DNA of 64,000 nucleotides from Nocardia seriolae NBRC 15557 (GTDB taxonomy: Bacteria > Actinomycetota > Actinomycetes > Mycobacteriales > Mycobacteriaceae), in the NCBI RefSeq assembly GCF_007990715.1, contig NZ_BJWY01000005.1:57503-121502 (forward strand), written 5' to 3'. The notes under the pieces are model-generated. The model did no database searches. It was not told the origin of the DNA and saw only the letters and a program-made list of their open reading frames with translations. Below, one piece after another: positions 56,147 through 64,000 of this stretch (positions are counted from its first letter, which is position 1; every line of letters begins with the position of its first letter). A program made the translations under genes and the position numbers.

Positions 56147-57316
56147 TTACGGTGCGAACGACGCGGACTCGAGGCGGCGGGCGATGCGGGCCGCGGACAG
56201 CGTCATGGCGTCGGTCGGGCGATGCGGATCCAGGCCGGTCAGCTCGTGCACGCGGGCCAGCCGGTAGGTGACGGTATTGCGGTGGATATTGAGCAGCCGG
56301 GCCGTGGCCAGCTGGTTGAACCCGGTGTCCACGAACACTTCCAGGGTCTCGGCCAGCAGCGGCTGCGCGTCCAGCGGTGCGAGCACCGCCGCCAGACCGT
56401 CGCGTGCCGGACCGCCCGCCGCGACGGTGTATTCGAACATGAGGTCCGCGCGCCGGCACACCGCCCGCGGGCGATCCAGACAGCGGCCCAGTTCGGCGAG
56501 CACCCGGGCCTCGGCGAACACCGCGGGCACCTCGGCGCGCGAGGCCGCGGTGGCCACGCCGACCCAGAAGGTGGCGAGCTGACCGTGCGCGGGCAGCCGG
56601 GCCGAGAGCGCGGCCAGCGTCGCGGTGCCGTCGTCACCGGGTTGCAGGGGCAGCAGTGCGGTCCAGCCGCCACTGTCGAGCCGCAGGAACACACCCGGGA
56701 TGGCCTCGACGCGATGCCGCAGTTCGCTGGTGTCCGCGCCGCGGGTGCTCCCGAGCCGGAATACGGCCAACAGGAAGGCATCCGGGACCGCGATCGCCGG
56801 TTCCTCGGCCCACTCGATGGGATCGCGGCCGGTCAGCAGCGCGTCGGCGATCGCGCGGCGGCGTTCCATCAACTCCCAGCGCGGATCGTGGGCCCGCGCC
56901 ACGCAGGCGGTGGCGATGCGGGTGGTGAGCAGCGTGACGTACTGCAGCAGCGACACCGCCGCGTCATTGAGCAGATCGCGTTCCGGCTCGGTGGCGGTGT
57001 CCTTGAGCCGCGACCAGATGTACTCCGCGCCCAGGCTGTAGCGGCCTAGCACATCCTCGAGGGATTCGCCGTCGCGCACCCGGCTCAGCGCGATCTGCAC
57101 CACCTCGTGGGTGTCCTCGGCCGAGGGCGGGCGGCCCGAGCGCACGAAGTCGAAGAACAGATCCACATTCAGCTTGGTGCCGCGTTCGAAACCGCTGGCC
57201 ACCAGCGGTTCCGGCAGGGTGCGGTAGGGCGGCACGGACGCCGGGACGTCCTCGCGCGCCACGACCGCGCGCCGGTACAGCTCCTCGAGCGCTCGGTCCC
57301 GCAATCGCGCGTGCAT
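56147..57316 (-). CDS. PucR/CdaR-type transcriptional regulator
   Basis: 389 residues; AGGAG six bases before ATG 57316. An N-terminal helical domain, a GGDEF-like central domain (FLRLDSGGWTALLPL), and a C-terminal PucR HTH: QPLLAETLEVFVDTGFNQLA, TARLLNIHRNTVTYRLARVH, ELTGLDPHRP. It starts 12 bases after the acyl-CoA synthetase gene on the same strand, so the two are an operon and the regulator may control lipid or fatty-acid use. Confidence 0.88.
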   Translation of the reverse strand: MHARLRDRALEELYRRAVVAREDVPASVPPYRTLPEPLVASGFERGTKLNVDLFFDFVRSGRPPSAEDTHEVVQIALSRVRDGESLEDVLGRYSLGAEYIWSRLKDTATEPERDLLNDAAVSLLQYVTLLTTRIATACVARAHDPRWELMERRRAIADALLTGRDPIEWAEEPAIAVPDAFLLAVFRLGSTRGADTSELRHRVEAIPGVFLRLDSGGWTALLPLQPGDDGTATLAALSARLPAHGQLATFWVGVATAASRAEVPAVFAEARVLAELGRCLDRPRAVCRRADLMFEYTVAAGGPARDGLAAVLAPLDAQPLLAETLEVFVDTGFNQLATARLLNIHRNTVTYRLARVHELTGLDPHRPTDAMTLSAARIARRLESASFAP

Positions 57317-57328
57317 CAAAATCTCCTA

Positions 57329-59131
57329 CTACCCGTACAGCGACTCGATAGTAGCGGCGTAGTTGGTAGCTATCGGTTTGCGCTTGAGTTTTCCGGTGGC
57401 CGTCAGGTTATCGCTGCCCGGGAGCCACACATCCGGCAGCACCGCGAACTTCTTGATCTGCTCGACCCGTGAGAGCTTGGCATTGGCCGCGTCCACGCCC
57501 TCCTGCAGGGATTTCAGCACCGCCGGATCCTGCGCCAGGGCGGAAATGCTCCGGTCGGTTAGCTGGTGGCGCTCGGCGAAGGCGGCGGCCAGGTCGGGGT
57601 CCAGGCAGATGAGCGCGGTGTTGTAGGCGCGGCCCTCGCCGATGGCGACCACCGTGCCCGCCAGCGGGGTGTTCTCGGTGACGGTGTTCTCGATATTGGT
57701 CGGCGACATGTTCTTGCCGGCCGCGTTGATGATCAGTTCCTTCTTGCGATCGACGATCTTGAGGAAGCCCTCGGCGTCGAGCTCGCCGATATCGCCGGTG
57801 TGCAGCCAGCCGTCGGCGTCGACGGTCTCGGCGGTCTTGTCGGGGGCATTGCGGTAGCCGCGCATGACGTTGCGGCCGCGCACCAGCACCTCACCGTCCG
57901 CGGCGATGCGCACCTCGGTGTCGGGGAAGGCCGTGCCGACCGTGCCGATCTTGATGCGGGCGGGGCGGTCCATGGTCGCGCCCGCGGTGCATTCGGTCAT
58001 GCCGTATCCCTCGCACAGCGGCACGCCCAGGCCGAGGAAGAACTCGTGGGTGTCCTTCGGGATCGGTGCGGAACCGGTGACGGCGATGCGAATCCGGTCC
58101 AGGCCCAGCTGTTCCCGGATGGCCGAGAGCACCAGGCGATCGGCCAGCCGGAATGACAGCGCGCCGAGCGGGCCCTGGGCGCGCCCGTCGGAGGCCGCGC
58201 GCGCCCGCGCCCGGCCGGTCTCGATGGCCCACGCGATCAGGCGGCGCTTGGCCGGGCTGGGGTCGGCGGCGAAGCGATCCTCCAGTGCCGCTTTGACTTT
58301 CACCCACACCCGGGGCACGCCCAGGAACACCGTCGGATGCACCTCGGTCAACGCGGCGGCGACCTGCTTGAGATCCGGGCAGGTGGTGATCTGACCGCCG
58401 GTCAGGATGGACAGGTAGTGCGAGAGCCAGCGGTTGGCGGCGTGCGCGTCGGGCAGGTAGGAGATCACCCGGTCGGCGGGGGAGCCGCCACCGAATTCGT
58501 CGACCACGCGGGCGTTTTCGAAGAAATTGGTGTGGGTCAGCTCCACGCCCTTGGGCGGGCCGGTGGTGCCGGAGGTGTAGACGATGGTCAGCAGATCCTC
58601 GGGATCCACCGCCCGCCAAGCGGATTCGAAATCGAAGCCGGGGTTCTCGGTCGCCTCGATCTCGGCGAGCGGGACGCACCCCTCCGGCGCCTCGTCCACA
58701 CAGATCACGAGCTCGACGACGACGCCTTGGGCCGCGGCCTTCGCCACCGCCGCCAGCACCTGCGGCGCGAACTGCCGCTCGCAGATGACCGCCTTGTTGC
58801 CCGCGTTGCCGAACTGGTAGACCAGCAGATCCACCGGGTTGGTGTTGTACACCGAGAACGGTGTCGCGCCGGTGTGCAGAATCGCGGTGTCGCACAGGTG
58901 GAATTCGGGCCGGTTGGTCATCATCAGCGCCACCGTGTCGCCGGGGCCGATGCCGTGCGCCGCCAGACCGGTCGCGATGGCGCGCACCCGCTCACCGTAT
59001 TCGCGCCAGGTGATGGCGACCTCGCCGCCCATCGTACGCAGCGCGACCTCCCCCGGGTATCGGGCCACATTGGCCTGGAACGCCTCGACCATGGTGCGCG
59101 GGGCCGTTCCCGCAGCCGGTGTTGAACTCAC
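57329..59131 (-). CDS. Long-chain fatty acyl-CoA synthetase (FadD-type)
   Basis: 600 residues from a GTG. AMP-binding enzyme with the P-loop YTSGTTGPPKGVELTH at about 186-201, motif EGYGMTECTAG, and DGWLHTGDIGELDAEGFLKI with the following DRKKELIINAAGKNMSPTNI, and a C-terminal Lys in TGKLKRKPI. The layout is that of FadD15-like long-chain acyl-CoA synthetases. It activates fatty acids with ATP and CoA in the cytosol. Operon with the PucR-type regulator; divergent from glnA across 371 bases. Confidence 0.93.
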   Translation of the reverse strand: MSSTPAAGTAPRTMVEAFQANVARYPGEVALRTMGGEVAITWREYGERVRAIATGLAAHGIGPGDTVALMMTNRPEFHLCDTAILHTGATPFSVYNTNPVDLLVYQFGNAGNKAVICERQFAPQVLAAVAKAAAQGVVVELVICVDEAPEGCVPLAEIEATENPGFDFESAWRAVDPEDLLTIVYTSGTTGPPKGVELTHTNFFENARVVDEFGGGSPADRVISYLPDAHAANRWLSHYLSILTGGQITTCPDLKQVAAALTEVHPTVFLGVPRVWVKVKAALEDRFAADPSPAKRRLIAWAIETGRARARAASDGRAQGPLGALSFRLADRLVLSAIREQLGLDRIRIAVTGSAPIPKDTHEFFLGLGVPLCEGYGMTECTAGATMDRPARIKIGTVGTAFPDTEVRIAADGEVLVRGRNVMRGYRNAPDKTAETVDADGWLHTGDIGELDAEGFLKIVDRKKELIINAAGKNMSPTNIENTVTENTPLAGTVVAIGEGRAYNTALICLDPDLAAAFAERHQLTDRSISALAQDPAVLKSLQEGVDAANAKLSRVEQIKKFAVLPDVWLPGSDNLTATGKLKRKPIATNYAATIESLYG

Positions 59132-59203
59132 GAACTACAGCAGACCGCACAAACGATGGCGGGGTCCACTGGCAATGGCGAAGATCTGCTCCGGCGGATT
59201 TGT

Positions 59204-59221
59204 GCACAGTGACAACTGTGC
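59204..59221. promoter_or_regulatory. Palindrome in the fadD/glnA divergent region
   Basis: GCACAGT-GACA-ACTGTGC, perfect 7-bp arms, 73 bases before the acyl-CoA synthetase start. The rest of the 59132-59502 interval holds no gene; GTGAC and GTAAC half-sites occur but not at GlnR spacing. Confidence 0.5.
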
Positions 59222-59502
59222 TTTCGACGCGAGACGTAACAACTGGTTTGGCGTCGGTTGGGGAAACTCACCGGGTACGTCCAGAATCGGTTTGCCGCTC
59301 GACCGCCGGCCCGCATACGAAACGGTCGACGGCTCTCTGTTGTGCGCTGAAGTCTCGGAGAGGCGGTATTGCTCTTGGTGGGCAGTGTGATTCGGGTCCA
59401 TCGGGCGATCGTGGAGTCGTATCGTCTTAGTACGAACAGGACCGCCGGACCCCGACCGGGCCGTCCGATCGGGTAGGCGTGCGCGGCCACGAGGAGCGAG
59501 CG

Positions 59503-60938
59503 GTGATCACCCCTACCACCAGCGGAATACAGGACTACATCAACGCCGAGGAAGTCGAATACGTCGACATCCGGTTCTGCGACGTCCCCGGCATACAACA
59601 GCATTTCTCGATCCCGGCGAGCATGTTCGGCCCGGATCTGGTCGACAACGGCATCGCCTTCGACGGCTCGTCGGTGCGCGGCTTCCAGGCCATCCACGAG
59701 TCCGACATGCTGCTGCTGCCGGATCTGCGCACCGCGCAACTGGATTCGTTCCGGGCCGCCAAGACCCTCAATATCGACTGCTTCGTCCACGATCCGCACA
59801 CCCGCGCCGCCTACAGCCGCGACCCCCGCAATGTGGCCCGCAAGGCCGAGGAATATCTGCGCTCCACCGGCATCGCCGACACCGCCTACTTCGGGCCCGA
59901 GGCCGAGTTCTACATCTTCGATTCGGTCCGCTACGACACCAGCATGAACCGCGCGTTCTACGAGGTGGATGCGGCGTCGGCCGACTGGAACACCGGTGAG
60001 AAGTTCAATCCGGACGGCAGCCCCAACCGCGGCTACAAGGTGCGCCCCAAGGGCGGCTACTTCCCCGTCGCCCCCTACGACGCCGACGTCGACCTGCGCG
60101 ACCGCATGTGCACCAACCTCCAGATCGCGGGCTTCGAACTGGAGAAGGGCCACCACGAGGTCGGCACCGCCGGCCAGGCCGAGATCAACTACAAGTTCAA
60201 CACCCTGCTCGCCGCCGCCGACGATCTGATGCTCTACAAGTACATCATCAAGAACACCGCCTGGGAGAGCGGCAAGACCGTCACCTTCATGCCCAAACCG
60301 CTGTTCGGCGACAACGGCTCCGGCATGCACGTCCACCAATCCCTGTGGAAGGACGGCTCACCGTCGTTCTACGACGAGGCCGGCTACGCCGGACTCTCGG
60401 ACCTGGCCCGCCACTACATCGGCGGCCTGCTCCACCACGCCCCCTCCCTGCTGGCCTTCACCAACCCCACGGTGAACTCCTACAAGCGCCTGGTCCCCGG
60501 CTACGAAGCCCCCGTGAATCTGGTGTACAGCCAACGCAATCGCTCCGCCGCCGTGCGCATCCCGGTCACCGGCACCAGCGCCCCGCCAAACGCCTGGAAT
60601 TCCGCTGCCCCGACTCCTCGGGCAACCCCTACCTCTCCTTCGCCGCCATGATGATGGCCGGCCTCGACGGCATCACCAACAAGACCGAACCCGCCCTCCC
60701 CGTAGACAAGGACCTCTACGAACTCACCCCCGAGGAAAGCGCCGAAGTAGCCCAAACCCCCGCCAGCCTCGAAGAAGTCATCACCCGCCTCGAGGCCGAC
60801 CACGAATACCTCACCCAGGGCGGCGTTTTCACCGAAGACCTCATCGACACCTGGATCGACATCAAACGCAACCAGGAGATCGCCCCGATCAACCTCCGCC
60901 CCCACCCCTACGAATTCGAACTCTACTTCGACGTCTAG
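59503..60938 (+). pseudogene. glnA: Glutamine synthetase type I, single-base frameshift in this sequence
   Basis: GTG 59503 with GAGGAG seven bases upstream. Intact frame to about codon 362: [96 protein letters not shown] segment and [15 protein letters not shown]. The next expected residues [19 protein letters not shown] appear only one frame over; the frame change lies at about 60583-60596. The second frame then runs to [12 protein letters not shown] (adenylylation-site Tyr) and [12 protein letters not shown], stop 60938. Adding one base gives 478 residues, the usual GlnA1 length. Mycobacterial GlnA1 is essential for normal growth, so a base-call error is as likely as a real mutation. Confidence 0.92.
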
Positions 60939-60960
60939 ACCAGCGCTGACGGGTTCGAGT

Positions 60961-61002
60961 CCATCCGCTGTCTGATCACTTCGGCGATCACTCGGCGGAT
61001 GG
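60961..61002 (+). terminator. Nested hairpin after glnA
   Basis: Outer arms CCATCCGC / GCGGATGG and inner arms TGATC / GATCA, 22 bases after the glnA stop. No T-run. Confidence 0.45.
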
Positions 61003-61120
61003 ATCGGCCCGTATCCGGTCGCACGTCTTGCTCACCATGATCTGACCAGGCAGAAGCCGAGGCACGCGATGAGTACCACAGGCCGACAACTACTTTCGTG
61101 TTCGATCGGATCTGTCGGCC

Positions 61121-61690
61121 GTGGCTGACATCGGAGACGATGCGTGTGGCCCGTTGGCCGAGTTCGCGGCGCTCCGGGCAGAGATCGACACCAGAATCTC
61201 ATTGCAACAAGCAATTCTCGTGCTTCAGTTGACAACCGCGGGTGCGATCTTCAGCTTCGCGCTGTCCAATCCGTCCCGGACGCGGTTCCTGCTGATCCTT
61301 CCGCTGACCACGTATGCGCTCTGCGCACGCCACAGCCTGCACCATTTCGGGATCGTACGACTTGGCACCTATATCCGGGAGAGCCTGAGCCGACGGGTCC
61401 CCGGCGAGCTTCAGTGGGAGGATTGGCTGATCGCACATCCGCGTGTACCGCTCCGATTCGTAGCCTGGGCCAACCCGCTGTACTTGACCTTTCCCGGAGC
61501 CGCAGCGTTGGCGCTGGCCTGGAGCGCCCCGCGCACCTTCGCATCGCGTGATGATCTGTCGGTCCCCCTTCGTGTCGGGTTCAGCGGTATCTGGCTGGTG
61601 GGGTTGGCGGCGACGGCCTTGTGCCTGTATCTGGTCTGGACGATTACCGCGGCCCATCGATATCGGATACCGCCCGCACCGACCGAATGA
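61121..61690 (+). CDS. Membrane protein of unknown function
   Basis: 189 residues from a GTG. About four hydrophobic segments: AILVLQLTTAGAIFSFAL, FLLILPLTTYALCARHSL, FPGAAALALAWSA and FSGIWLVGLAATALCLYLVW. A short charged N-terminus (FAALRAEIDTRISLQQ) may form a coiled helix. The YIRESLSRRVPGELQWEDWL loop lies inside. I have seen similar proteins described only as hypothetical in actinomycetes. No obvious ribosome site. Convergent with the HelD-type gene. Confidence 0.65.
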   Translation: MADIGDDACGPLAEFAALRAEIDTRISLQQAILVLQLTTAGAIFSFALSNPSRTRFLLILPLTTYALCARHSLHHFGIVRLGTYIRESLSRRVPGELQWEDWLIAHPRVPLRFVAWANPLYLTFPGAAALALAWSAPRTFASRDDLSVPLRVGFSGIWLVGLAATALCLYLVWTITAAHRYRIPPAPTE

Positions 61691-61730
61691 CGCCGCGCGG
61701 CACTCATCAAGCCAGAGTTGGGTCCGAGCT

Positions 61731-63935
61731 CTACGCCGACGTGTACACCCCGGCGGGGGTGGCCAGTCCGGCGAGGGCCTGGGGGAGGGGGCCCTCGTGT
61801 AGGACGCCCAGGCGCTGGGTGGCGCGGGTGAGGGCGACGTAGAGTTCGGCTGCGCCGCGGGGGCTTTCGGTGAGGATGTGTTCTGGTTCGACCACCAGGA
61901 CGGCGTCGAATTCGAGGCCCTTGGTTTCGGCGGCGGGGACGGTGCCGGGCATGCCGGGTGGACCGATCACGATGCTGGTGCCCTCGCGGTTCGACTCTTC
62001 GCGGGCGAAATCATCGATGGCGGAGGGGATTTCGGAAGCCGTGAGCTGGCGGGCCCAGGGCTGGACGCCGCAGGCGCGGACCGACTCCGGTGGGGTGACG
62101 TCGGGGGCGAAGTCGGCCAGGACGGCGGCGGCGACGGACATGATTTCGGCCGGGGTGCGGTAGTTCACCGTCAGGGAGCGGTAGAGCCAGCGGCCGGGGA
62201 CGTAGGGGTCCAGCATCTGGGACCAGGAGGTCGCGCCGGCGGGGGAGCTGCGTTGGGCGAGGTCGCCGACGATCGTGAAGGAGTGGCTGGGGCAGCGGCG
62301 CATGAGGAGGCGCCAGTCCATTTGGGAGAGTTCCTGGGCCTCGTCGACGACGATGTGGCGGTAGGTCCAATCGCGGTCGGCGGCGGCGCGGTCGGCGAGT
62401 TCGCGGGTGTCGCGTTCGATGAAGCGGTCGGCGAGGTCTTCGCCGTAGAGGAGGTCGGTGGCGCACAGGTGGTCTTCGTCGTCCATATGGTCGGCGCGGT
62501 TGACCAGGAGGTTCAGGACGCCTTCGGCGTAGGCGACCTGGGCCTTGCGTTCGCGTTCGGCCGCGGCCTCCTCGGCGGTGGTGTCGCGGCCCAGCAGGTC
62601 GGTCAGCTCGTCGAGGAGCGGGACGTCGGAGACGGTCCACGCCTGGCCGTCCTCACGGTAGAGGGCGGGGTCGGCTGCGGCGGCCGACAACCGTTCACGT
62701 GACGAAAGTAGTTCCGACAGTAGATCTTCCGGGGTGATCGTGGGCCACAGCTCCTCGATCACGGTGGCGAAGCCCTCGTGCTCGGCGAGTTCGGTGCGCA
62801 GATCGCGGCGCATGTTCTCCCACGCGTCGCGGTCCTCGCGGGTCAGCCAGCCTTTTCCGATGCGGGTGATGGCGCGTTCGGTGAGCGCCCAGGTCAGCAC
62901 CTCGAGGAACGATGCGCGCGCCTCATTGTGTGGGCGGCCGCTCGCGCGCGCCTCCTCGCGCGCCCAGCCCGCGATGTCGCGGTCGATTCGCACTGTGACA
63001 TCGGCCAATTCGATGGCGATCGGCTCCTCTGGTACCCGCTGGCGATCGGCGACCGCGCCCTTCAGCACGTCGAGGATCTTCAGCGAACCCTTGAGCCGCG
63101 CCGCCTCCGGAGCGTCCTCGGCGGTCACGTGCAGTCCGGGCATGAGATCGCCCGTGGTGGTGAACACCACGTTCGTCTCGCCCAGCGAGGGCAGCACGCG
63201 CCCGATGTGCTTCAGGAAGGCGGTATTGGGACCCACCACCAGCACGCCGTTGCGTTCCATCTGCTCGCGCTGGGTGTACAGCAGATACGCGACGCGGTGC
63301 AGCGCCACCACCGTCTTGCCGGTGCCGGGACCGCCCTCGATCACCAGCACGCCCGGGTGATCGAGGCGGATGATCCGATCCTGTTCGGCCTGAATGGTTG
63401 CCACGATGTCGCGCATACCCTCGCCGCGCGGCGCGTTGACCGCCGCCAGCAGTGCCGCGTCGCCGCGCTCGTGGTCACCGGGGCGGCCGAAGACCTCGTC
63501 GGTGAAATCCACCACGTCGCGCCCGCGGGTGTGGAATTGGCGACGGCGGCGCATGTTTTCCGGGCACGCGGCCGTCGCGATATAGAACGCCTGCGCGGCG
63601 GGCGCGCGCCAATCCATCAGCAGCGGCTCGAATTCATCGGCCTCGTCGAAGATCCCGATGCGGCCGATATAGGTGCGTTCGCCGGACACACTGTCGAGGC
63701 GGCCGAAGCACAGGCCGTTGTCGGCCACACCCAGCCGCTTCACCTCGCGGGCCAGCGTGCGCGCCTCGGCATCGCGTTCCACCATGACCGTCGCATTGCC
63801 GCGCACCGTCAAGGTCTGGTTGTAGCGGTCTTTCACCCGGGCGCGCTCGGCGTCCAGGCGTTCGTAGAGCCCGGCCACATACTCCTGCTCCGAGCGCAGT
63901 TCGTCGTCGTACTTCTGGTCGGTCACCTGCACCAC
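61731..63935 (-). CDS. helD: HelD-type RNA polymerase recycling helicase (UvrD/Rep superfamily 1)
   Basis: 734 residues from a GTG. The N-terminal coiled arm (DDELRSEQEYVAGLYERLDA ERARVK) inserts into RNA polymerase in related proteins. SF1 motifs: Walker A GGPGTGKT (201-208), Walker B HIVVDEAQELSQMDWRLLM, motif III FTIVGDLAQRSSPAGA, motif IV LTVNYRTPAEIM and motif VI ELYVALTRATQRLGVL. HelD removes stalled RNA polymerase from DNA; the related HelR of actinobacteria gives rifamycin tolerance. The N-terminus looks more like mycobacterial HelD than HelR. A palindrome lies upstream at 63978-63990. Confidence 0.92.
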   Translation of the reverse strand: MVQVTDQKYDDELRSEQEYVAGLYERLDAERARVKDRYNQTLTVRGNATVMVERDAEARTLAREVKRLGVADNGLCFGRLDSVSGERTYIGRIGIFDEADEFEPLLMDWRAPAAQAFYIATAACPENMRRRRQFHTRGRDVVDFTDEVFGRPGDHERGDAALLAAVNAPRGEGMRDIVATIQAEQDRIIRLDHPGVLVIEGGPGTGKTVVALHRVAYLLYTQREQMERNGVLVVGPNTAFLKHIGRVLPSLGETNVVFTTTGDLMPGLHVTAEDAPEAARLKGSLKILDVLKGAVADRQRVPEEPIAIELADVTVRIDRDIAGWAREEARASGRPHNEARASFLEVLTWALTERAITRIGKGWLTREDRDAWENMRRDLRTELAEHEGFATVIEELWPTITPEDLLSELLSSRERLSAAAADPALYREDGQAWTVSDVPLLDELTDLLGRDTTAEEAAAERERKAQVAYAEGVLNLLVNRADHMDDEDHLCATDLLYGEDLADRFIERDTRELADRAAADRDWTYRHIVVDEAQELSQMDWRLLMRRCPSHSFTIVGDLAQRSSPAGATSWSQMLDPYVPGRWLYRSLTVNYRTPAEIMSVAAAVLADFAPDVTPPESVRACGVQPWARQLTASEIPSAIDDFAREESNREGTSIVIGPPGMPGTVPAAETKGLEFDAVLVVEPEHILTESPRGAAELYVALTRATQRLGVLHEGPLPQALAGLATPAGVYTSA

Positions 63936-63977
63936 ACCTTCCCACCTGGCCGTCCCCGCCCGCCGCGGACAGAATTT

Positions 63978-63990
63978 CCGCAGGCTGCGG
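63978..63990. promoter_or_regulatory. Palindrome upstream of the HelD-type gene
   Basis: CCGCAG-G-CTGCGG, perfect, 43 bases before the GTG and close to the window edge. It could be an operator or a rifamycin-associated-type element, but the flanks cannot be checked. Confidence 0.35.
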
Positions 63991-64000
63991 CCTTAGTACT

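Noticed and set aside
59132..59502. GlnR box controlling glnA
   Set aside because: GTGAC and GTAAC half-sites are present but not at the expected spacing to a second half-site.

Overview
The window is GC-rich actinobacterial chromosome, most likely Nocardia or a close relative in the Mycobacteriales. The evidence is a proteasome-associated ATPase (arc/mpa), F420/deazaflavin-type oxidoreductases, a Mtb12/LppK-like secreted antigen pair, an antigen-85-like esterase, a B12-dependent methionine synthase, and frequent GTG/TTG starts. The order PAC2 protein / metH ... hisE-hisG / RecB-like exonuclease / tRNA m1A methyltransferase / LppK-like protein / ARC ATPase matches, from memory, the M. tuberculosis Rv2125-Rv2115c neighbourhood. 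Here about 15.5 kb of other genes (16.1-31.6 kb) lies between metH and hisE.

Layout. 1-3.1 kb: the first two genes (DUF2398, DUF2397) of a Wadjet type II-like anti-plasmid operon that runs off the left edge. 3.2-11.2 kb: a decayed GlcG/HbpS gene, a TetR regulator divergent from a Tat-exported alkylsulfatase lipoprotein, an esterase, a DUF2127 membrane protein, a CPBP protease, and an XRE/TPR-type regulator divergent from a resolvase-like mini-protein. 11.3-16.1 kb: PAC2 and metH. 16.1-21.3 kb: Ser/Thr kinase, HAD phosphatase, MmcQ/YjbR protein, and an epoxide hydrolase divergent from a WYL regulator. 21.4-26.3 kb: an accessory island with a putative toxin-antitoxin pair, a zinc-finger/TOPRIM primase-like protein and a 1034-residue membrane-anchored NACHT NTPase. 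26.4-31.6 kb: a 2OG-Fe(II) oxygenase plus methyltransferase pair, a type II NADH dehydrogenase-like protein and a carnitine-type acyltransferase. 31.7-37.8 kb: the conserved his/exonuclease/trmI/lppK/arc block. 37.9-38.8 kb: two small secreted proteins, one extremely Trp-rich.

38.9-47.6 kb is a coherent catabolic operon. A MocR-type regulator is divergent from a beta-ureidopropionase-like nitrilase, a dihydropyrimidinase, an LLM/F420-type oxidoreductase and a complete ABC importer (two permeases, ATPase, NMT1/THI5-type lipoprotein). Most junctions are overlapping or very short. The likely job is import and reductive breakdown of a pyrimidine or hydantoin. 47.6-64 kb: an AIM24-like protein, a self-contained 28-codon small-ORF unit, a NUDIX hydrolase, two deazaflavin-type oxidoreductases, a GT39-like membrane protein, an ABC1/AarF kinase, a CocE/S15 hydrolase, an acyl-CoA synthetase plus PucR-type regulator, glutamine synthetase (glnA), an unknown membrane protein and a HelD-type RNA polymerase recycling helicase.

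Two conserved genes are broken in this sequence. The RecB-like exonuclease carries a perfect 25-bp tandem duplication that shifts the frame, and glnA lacks one base near codon 362. Both would encode full-length proteins if corrected, so either sequence error or very recent mutation must be considered. Short tandem duplications of 18-25 bp recur at gene ends in this window (TetR start, HAD stop, oxygenase stop, exonuclease, lipoprotein signal peptide). Several divergent promoters carry clean palindromes that are good operator candidates.
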